The translations under genes and the position numbers were made by a program. The notes below the pieces were generated by a model. The model saw nothing but the letters and a program-made list of their open reading frames with translations, searched no databases and was not told where the DNA came from. Below, one piece after another: positions 27,455 to 32,106 of a stretch of DNA of 32,106 bases; the first letter of the stretch is position 1, and each line of letters begins with the position of its first letter. This stretch comes from Candidatus Sulfotelmatobacter sp. (GTDB lineage: Bacteria > Acidobacteriota > Terriglobia > Terriglobales > Acidobacteriaceae), in contig JASHQK010000188.1 in the NCBI GenBank assembly GCA_030039195.1, positions 1 to 32,106 of the forward strand, read 5' to 3'.

Positions 27455-28423
27455 ATGCTCGTTCCCGCGATCGCCTCCAATACGAATTACGAATTCGCCG
27501 CCGACGTTCGCGGCGGCTTAACTCTCCGCGGACAAAAAGAACTCCCGTCGAAATATCTGTACGACGAGGTCGGCTCCGCCCTGTTCGAAGTCATCTGCCA
27601 TCTTCCCGAATATGGCCTCACTCGCGCCGACGAACGCTTACTGCGCCGCTACGCCGATGAAATTGTCGACCGCGTCGCTGGTCCGGTCGCCGTCGCCGAA
27701 CTCGGCAGCGGCAGCGGGAAAAAAACGCGCTGGGTTCTCGAAGCCCTCAGCCGTCGCCAGCCCACTTCCTATTATCCAATCGAGATTTCCCGTTCCGCTT
27801 TACGCATGTGCGAACGCGAACTCGGAGACATCGACTCCATCAGCATCGTCGGTTTTGAACGCGAATACCTCGACGGCCTGCGCGAGATTGCCGCCCATCG
27901 CCAGCCTGGGCAGCATTTCTTTGTGCTTTTTCTCGGCAGCACCATCGGCAACTTCGATCGCCCCTGCGGGGTGAAGTTCCTGGCCAGCGTGCGCGCAATC
28001 CTTAGCCCCGGCGACTCGCTCCTGCTCGGAACCGATCTGGAAAAGCCTGCAGCTCAGCTGCTGCGTGCTTATGACGACGAACTGGGCGTCACCGCGGCTT
28101 TCAATCTGAATTTGCTCTCTCGCATCAATCGCGAACTCGACGCCAACTTCGACCTCCGTCAATTCACTCACGTCGCCAAAATGAATTACTGGGCACGCAG
28201 CATCGAGATGCACCTGCAATCAAAACGGCGCCAGAGAGTGAGTATCCCCGCGGCCGGCATATCCATTGAATTCAACGAAGGAGAAACCATCTGGACGGAA
28301 AGCAGCCACAAATATTCGACAGGAGAAGTCTGCCGAATGGCCGCTGCCGCCGGTTTTCGCTGCGAGAGCCAGTGGATCGACGACGAATGGCCCTTCGCCG
28401 AGAACCTCTTGATCACGGAGTGA
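27455..28423 (+). CDS. egtD: L-histidine N-alpha-methyltransferase EgtD-like
   Basis: 'GLTLRGQKELPSKYLYDEVGSALFEVICHLPEYGLTRADERLL', 'VAELGSGSGKKTRWVLEAL', 'FFVLFLGSTIGNFDR' and 'MNYWARSIEMHL'. 13 nt downstream of egtB with an AAGGAG SD. Confidence 0.92.
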   Translation: MLVPAIASNTNYEFAADVRGGLTLRGQKELPSKYLYDEVGSALFEVICHLPEYGLTRADERLLRRYADEIVDRVAGPVAVAELGSGSGKKTRWVLEALSRRQPTSYYPIEISRSALRMCERELGDIDSISIVGFEREYLDGLREIAAHRQPGQHFFVLFLGSTIGNFDRPCGVKFLASVRAILSPGDSLLLGTDLEKPAAQLLRAYDDELGVTAAFNLNLLSRINRELDANFDLRQFTHVAKMNYWARSIEMHLQSKRRQRVSIPAAGISIEFNEGETIWTESSHKYSTGEVCRMAAAAGFRCESQWIDDEWPFAENLLITE

Positions 28424-28452
28424 GCAGATGGCAAGGGTGGCCGATCGAACAG

Positions 28453-28475
28453 GCAGGATGGGTGGCCCAACCTGC
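28453..28475. repeat. Imperfect palindrome in post-egtD intergenic region
   Basis: GCAGG-a-TGGG-tgg-CCCA-a-CCTGC. Confidence 0.5.
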
Positions 28476-28574
28476 TCGGTTTTGCCAGGGTGGAGACCAC
28501 CGTGGAAGAAGGGCCCTTGAGGGCCGCGTCAAAGGGCGTCTTCGATGAGGGCCTGATGCCCTGAGAACTGTTGC

Positions 28575-28607
28575 CCCACCTTGTCGCGGCTTCTGCGACA
28601 GAGTGGG
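28575..28607. repeat. Long hairpin between convergent egtD and the minus-strand small ORF
   Basis: CCCAC-ct-TGTCGC-ggcttct-GCGACA-ga-GTGGG: 5 bp plus 6 bp helices with a 2x2 internal loop. Confidence 0.55.
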
Positions 28608-28621
28608 ATTTCACAGACGGC

Positions 28622-28849
28622 TCACATAGCTTTTCGCCACGCGCGCAGATTCATGGCGCTGACCACCATGCAGAACAAATTTGCTGGGATCAACCCCGAC
28701 TGTTCGGTTCGAAAGCCGATCACGCACATTAGCACGCTGTTGGCCGCACAAAGCACCCAGCCTTCCCAGCGCCGCCGTCCAACCAGAATCGTAGAAGCAA
28801 CCGTGAAGACGCAAGATAAGTAATCAAGCCGTAACACAGATGAGAACAC
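28622..28849 (-). CDS. Small membrane protein of unknown function
   Basis: 'LDYLSCVFTVASTILVGRRRWEGWVLCAANSVLMCVIGFRTEQSGLIPANLFCMVVSAMNLRAWRKAM' has three hydrophobic segments with plausible TM topology, a better coding signal than the overlapping antisense ORFs. Confidence 0.55.
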   Translation of the reverse strand: MFSSVLRLDYLSCVFTVASTILVGRRRWEGWVLCAANSVLMCVIGFRTEQSGLIPANLFCMVVSAMNLRAWRKAM

Positions 28850-28974
28850 TTAAGAAAAACCTCCTCCATCATTGTGCGCGAAGACAGCCTGTGATGTTCA
28901 GGTTTTGCCCTTTCGTTACAATCACGGAGGTAACTTGACGAACGCTTCAACCGCTCCGGCAACAGGAGGCATTT

Positions 28975-29247
28975 ATGCCGCAGGAATGCTCACATCTCGA
29001 TCAGATCAAAGTCCGCGAAACCGCAACCCACGTGTGCGAAGAATGCCTGAAAATGGGGGACCGGTGGGTGCATCTCCGCATGTGTTTGGTCTGCGGTCAT
29101 GTCGGCTGCTGCGACTCATCCAAGAACAAGCACGCCACCAAGCACTTTCATAAAACGCAGCACCCGCTGATCCGTTCCATCGAGCCCGGAGAAACCTGGG
29201 TATGGTGCTACGTCGACCAAATCGAGCCGGGAGAACTTGTGGCCTGA
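28975..29247 (+). CDS. UBP-type zinc finger (ZnF-UBP) domain protein
   Basis: 'CSHLDQIKVRETATHVCEECLKMGDRWVHLRMCLVCGHVGCCDSSKNKHATKHFHKTQHPLIRSIEPGETWVWCYVD' has the Cys/His ligand pattern of ZnF-UBP. Preceded by an AGGAGG SD. Confidence 0.9.
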   Translation: MPQECSHLDQIKVRETATHVCEECLKMGDRWVHLRMCLVCGHVGCCDSSKNKHATKHFHKTQHPLIRSIEPGETWVWCYVDQIEPGELVA

Positions 29248-29288
29248 GAGGCCGAGAGCCAAGTTCAGAAGAGCCGCGAGCAAAACTT

Positions 29289-29795
29289 ATGCCCAACAAG
29301 AAACAGCAAGACGAAAAGCAGCACGATCCGGCTCTGCGCCAACATCTTCTCGACCTGCTCGCCGGAGGCAACGCTCACGCGAAGTTCGACGATGTCATCG
29401 GCGATTTTCCGCCGAAGCTGCGCGGCTCTAAGCCTGCCGGTCTCCCTCACTCCGCATGGATGCTTCTCGAACATCTGCACATCGCGCAATGGGACATCCT
29501 AGAATTCAGCCGCAACTCCAAACACGTTTCGCCGAAGTGGCCCGACGGATACTGCCCGAAAAAGGAAGCTCCGCACGATGCTCGCGCCTGGGACGAAAGC
29601 GTCCAGCGCTTCCGCGCCGATCTTCAAGCTATGCAGGATCTCATTGCGGACACAAAAACGGATCTGTTTGCGCGAATTCCCTGGGGTGAGGGTCAAACGA
29701 TCTTGCGCGAAGCCCTGCTCGTCGCCGACCACAACGCGTACCACATCGCGCAGTTGGTGGATCTTCGACGTCTGCTGGGCGCGTGGAAGGACTGA
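29289..29795 (+). CDS. DinB-like family protein
   Basis: Start MPNKKQQDEKQ (29289). 'LPHSAWMLLEHLHIAQWDILEFSRN' and 'LREALLVADHNAYHIAQLVDLRRLLGAW' are helical DinB-like segments with putative metal-binding His. Confidence 0.8.
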   Translation: MPNKKQQDEKQHDPALRQHLLDLLAGGNAHAKFDDVIGDFPPKLRGSKPAGLPHSAWMLLEHLHIAQWDILEFSRNSKHVSPKWPDGYCPKKEAPHDARAWDESVQRFRADLQAMQDLIADTKTDLFARIPWGEGQTILREALLVADHNAYHIAQLVDLRRLLGAWKD

Positions 29796-29867
29796 TCTCC
29801 CACGCTAGCAGCATGGGCTATGCGGGCCCGGAGGCCGCTCATCAGTCGGACGGAGACTGCGGTCATC

Positions 29868-29945
29868 CCGAAGCCTTTTTCACCGGCGAGGCGAGAGGCC
29901 GCCCTGAGCGAGGGAGCGCAGCGAGCGCGCCGAATGGGGATCTCG
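29868..29945. repeat. Repeat-like intergenic sequence
   Basis: 'GTCATCCCGAAGCC...CCCTGAGCGAGGGAGCGCAGCGAGCGCGCCGAATGGGGATCT' has no coding signal and resembles 'GTCATCCCGAGCG...AGGGATCT' intergenic elements (recollection; needs a search). Confidence 0.35.
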
Positions 29946-29970
29946 CGCACCGGGAATCCACACACTATAC

Positions 29971-31629
29971 CTACGCGGGCTTCTCCATCAGCAACTCCGT
30001 CTCCGAACCTCGCCCTGCTCTCTCATCTCCAGGGTGAATCCGCTTCTCCGCTCGCTTGCGAAATACGACTTTCACATCCTCCCGCCATCGCTCATCGATT
30101 CCTACAAACTCCCACTCGATCTCCGCCGACAGATACCGCAACAGCGCATCGGTTGCCGGATGCACCCGCAATGCCGGCGCGACCAGGAAGAGCAGCGGCG
30201 CTTCACTCGATAATTCCCGCCCCGCGAAATATCCATACTTCTGAAACTCCCCGCGCGCATGATGCCACTCCACCCGCGACCAGTAATCCAAGCCCTGCAG
30301 CGGCAGATGAATATCCTCATCTGCTTTCAACTCCACCACGGCCAAGCGTCCCTCGTGGGTCGTCGTCAGCACATCGATCATCGCCCGATCCGCCGCCGCA
30401 AATGCCGGCACCTGCGAATACACCTCTCGCAATTCCAGCCGTTCACTGACCACGCTCACGTCGCCCGCTACCAGCGATTCCAACCACCGCTCCGCATGCA
30501 GGCGAAACAGCGCATGCTGTTTCGGCCCATAAATGTGCCGCGTGTTGCGCACTGCGGTGATCAACTGCGAGAAGAAGTCCCAGTTTCGCTCCTCCAAAAC
30601 CCGCTCTTCCGGTCCCACACCAAAAACGACTTCCTGCTTGCTCTGAAACGTCACCGCCTCCGCTCCCATGCGCGCTCGCGCAAATTCCAGCCCGCGCCAA
30701 CGAAAGCTAATCTCGGCCACGGACAGCACCGCAACTTCGCAATTCGGCAGAATTCTCTGCACCCTCTGAATCGACTCCGTAAATCGCTCCAGCACCGCTG
30801 TTTCGTTGGGAGCATGTACCAGCCGCGTGGCCACGTTTCCCCGATCCGAACAATCGACCTCTGTGACCGAATCCTCCCGCTCGTCGAACTCAAACAAGCT
30901 CCACTTCGCCGCATTGCGATTCAGATTCGCCATCCGCGCGCGCACCACTGCCGACGATCCCGCCGGCACAAACAAATGCAAACCCTCAACCCAAGACGTG
31001 GGGGGCCCCACTTCCGCCCGGTTTTGGGAGAAGTGGGAGTTTCGGCATGCATCCAGCCACAGAATTCCAAATGTCAGCGCCGCATCAATCGACGCTTGCG
31101 TCTCTTTTTCATTCACCCCCAAAACCGCGAAAGCCGACTGCCCGCGTCGCAATAATCCACGCGTATAAATCGGACCAAACGATTTCTCCAGATCCATACC
31201 TGTCGTCAAACGCGGGATAATGAATCCCGGGAAATGCCGTTGCAGCGCCCGCCGCAGCTTCGCCTCATACGCCGTCCGGCACGTCTTCTTCGCCGAAGGC
31301 GACCGCCGGTCGCGCTCGCGGCAAATCTCCAGCTTGGTCGGACGCGACTGCCCCAGCCGCTGCACCGCCAGCCGCAGCATGCCGTTTTTCATTTCCGCGT
31401 CAAGCACACGCCGCACCGCGTTTCGCTCCGCCGACCAAAGATGCAGCAGGCATTTGTTGTACTCGCCCGAAATCGAATACTTCGCCCGCGCCAGGTCGAA
31501 CGCGACCGCGCCATCCTCCAGCACGACCGCACCCGAGGCTTCGTTCAGAAACTCCTGTAACGTCCGCGTTAGTTGGTCCGGGGTCACGCCCAAGATTTTG
31601 CACCACCGGAGGGATCGAGTCTGTGACAA
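29971..31629 (-). CDS. Uncharacterised protein with C-terminal PD-(D/E)XK nuclease-like motif
   Basis: Long ORF with 'LHAERWLESLV...RAMIDVLTTTHEGRLAVVELKADEDIHLPLQGLDYW', which fits the E / D-x(n)-ExK / Q order of PD-(D/E)XK folds. N-terminal part not recognised. Confidence 0.7.
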   Translation of the reverse strand: MSQTRSLRWCKILGVTPDQLTRTLQEFLNEASGAVVLEDGAVAFDLARAKYSISGEYNKCLLHLWSAERNAVRRVLDAEMKNGMLRLAVQRLGQSRPTKLEICRERDRRSPSAKKTCRTAYEAKLRRALQRHFPGFIIPRLTTGMDLEKSFGPIYTRGLLRRGQSAFAVLGVNEKETQASIDAALTFGILWLDACRNSHFSQNRAEVGPPTSWVEGLHLFVPAGSSAVVRARMANLNRNAAKWSLFEFDEREDSVTEVDCSDRGNVATRLVHAPNETAVLERFTESIQRVQRILPNCEVAVLSVAEISFRWRGLEFARARMGAEAVTFQSKQEVVFGVGPEERVLEERNWDFFSQLITAVRNTRHIYGPKQHALFRLHAERWLESLVAGDVSVVSERLELREVYSQVPAFAAADRAMIDVLTTTHEGRLAVVELKADEDIHLPLQGLDYWSRVEWHHARGEFQKYGYFAGRELSSEAPLLFLVAPALRVHPATDALLRYLSAEIEWEFVGIDERWREDVKVVFRKRAEKRIHPGDERAGRGSETELLMEKPA

Positions 31630-31843
31630 GTAACCATCAATCTGTGGAATTTTTGAACCGCACCCGGTTTGTGAGGACGGCTCTCCGGCTCACCGGCCCA
31701 GCGTAGCTCCGCCTCGGACGGAGTTTTCCTCCGTGGCTCCCGCGCCCTCCGTGGTGAAGCAAACACAAGGATCCGCTGTGGGATAATAATTCCCTGGGGT
31801 GTGCCCGCCGAGTCGAGACCCGACTCACAGGCATCAAATACAC

Positions 31844-32106
31844 GTGAACCAACAAATCGATAAGTCTCGCTTTTTCTTCGAGCACTACGGCCTCGCCGAA
31901 CGCGATCTGGAGCGCTACCTTGCTGCCGCGCTTTCCGCGGGCGGCGACTACGCTGACCTCTATTTCGAATATCTTTCCTCGACCTCGCTGATGGTCGATG
32001 AATCGATGGTCAAGTCGGCCTCGCAAGGCATCTCCGCAGGATGCGGCGTTCGCGTCGTCTCCGGCGAGCGCACAGGTTATGCCTATACCGACGATCTCTC
32101 GCCAGC
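31844..32106 (+). CDS. tldD: TldD/PmbA-type metalloprotease, N-terminal fragment (runs off window)
   Basis: GTG at 31844: 'VNQQIDKSRFFFEHYGLAERDLERYLAAALSAGGDYADLYFEYLSSTSLMVDESMVKSASQGISAGCGVRVVSGERTGYAYTDDLSPA'. TldD-like N-terminus, open to the window end, missing from the ATG-biased ORF track. Confidence 0.8.
   Translation, partial: MNQQIDKSRFFFEHYGLAERDLERYLAAALSAGGDYADLYFEYLSSTSLMVDESMVKSASQGISAGCGVRVVSGERTGYAYTDDLSP

Noticed and set aside
26638-27480. 280-aa minus-strand ORF
   Set aside because: Antisense to egtB; no family motifs.
30259-31155. 298-aa plus-strand ORF
   Set aside because: Antisense to the PD-(D/E)XK-like gene; composition is a shadow of that coding frame.
1-32106. 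CRISPR arrays, tRNA/rRNA genes, integrases, transposases, BGC core enzymes
   Set aside because: Looked for direct-repeat arrays, tRNA-like T-loops and hallmark proteins; none was recognised. A tRNAscan-SE/minced/Infernal run would be decisive.

Overview
This 32.1 kb window looks chromosomal and, by gene content and style, probably acidobacterial (inference only). It is GC-rich and mostly housekeeping. Left to right: the 3' end of a PASTA-domain protein; an aroC-def-fmt-rsmB block on the minus strand; a NarL/LuxR-type response regulator; a HAD hydrolase; a YhaM-like OB/HD exoribonuclease; a SurA/PpiC-type peptidyl-prolyl isomerase; a degenerate SpoIIE/PP2C-type phosphatase; a divergent pair of zinc metallopeptidases (TPR-gluzincin and M1-like); an unusual OmpR-type response regulator fused in frame to the post-transmembrane part of MotB; a divergently transcribed membrane GGDEF protein; gltB-gltD; an OpuC-type ABC transporter operon; an egtB-egtD pair; a small membrane protein; a ZnF-UBP protein; a DinB-like protein; a large protein with a PD-(D/E)XK-like C-terminus; and the 5' end of a tldD-like gene that starts with GTG and is absent from the ORF track. 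No tRNA, rRNA, CRISPR array, transposase or phage gene was recognised. The strongest candidate for something undescribed is the response regulator-MotB fusion at 13854..15182. It keeps an intact receiver but replaces the DNA-binding wing with MotB sequence that lacks the transmembrane stator segment.
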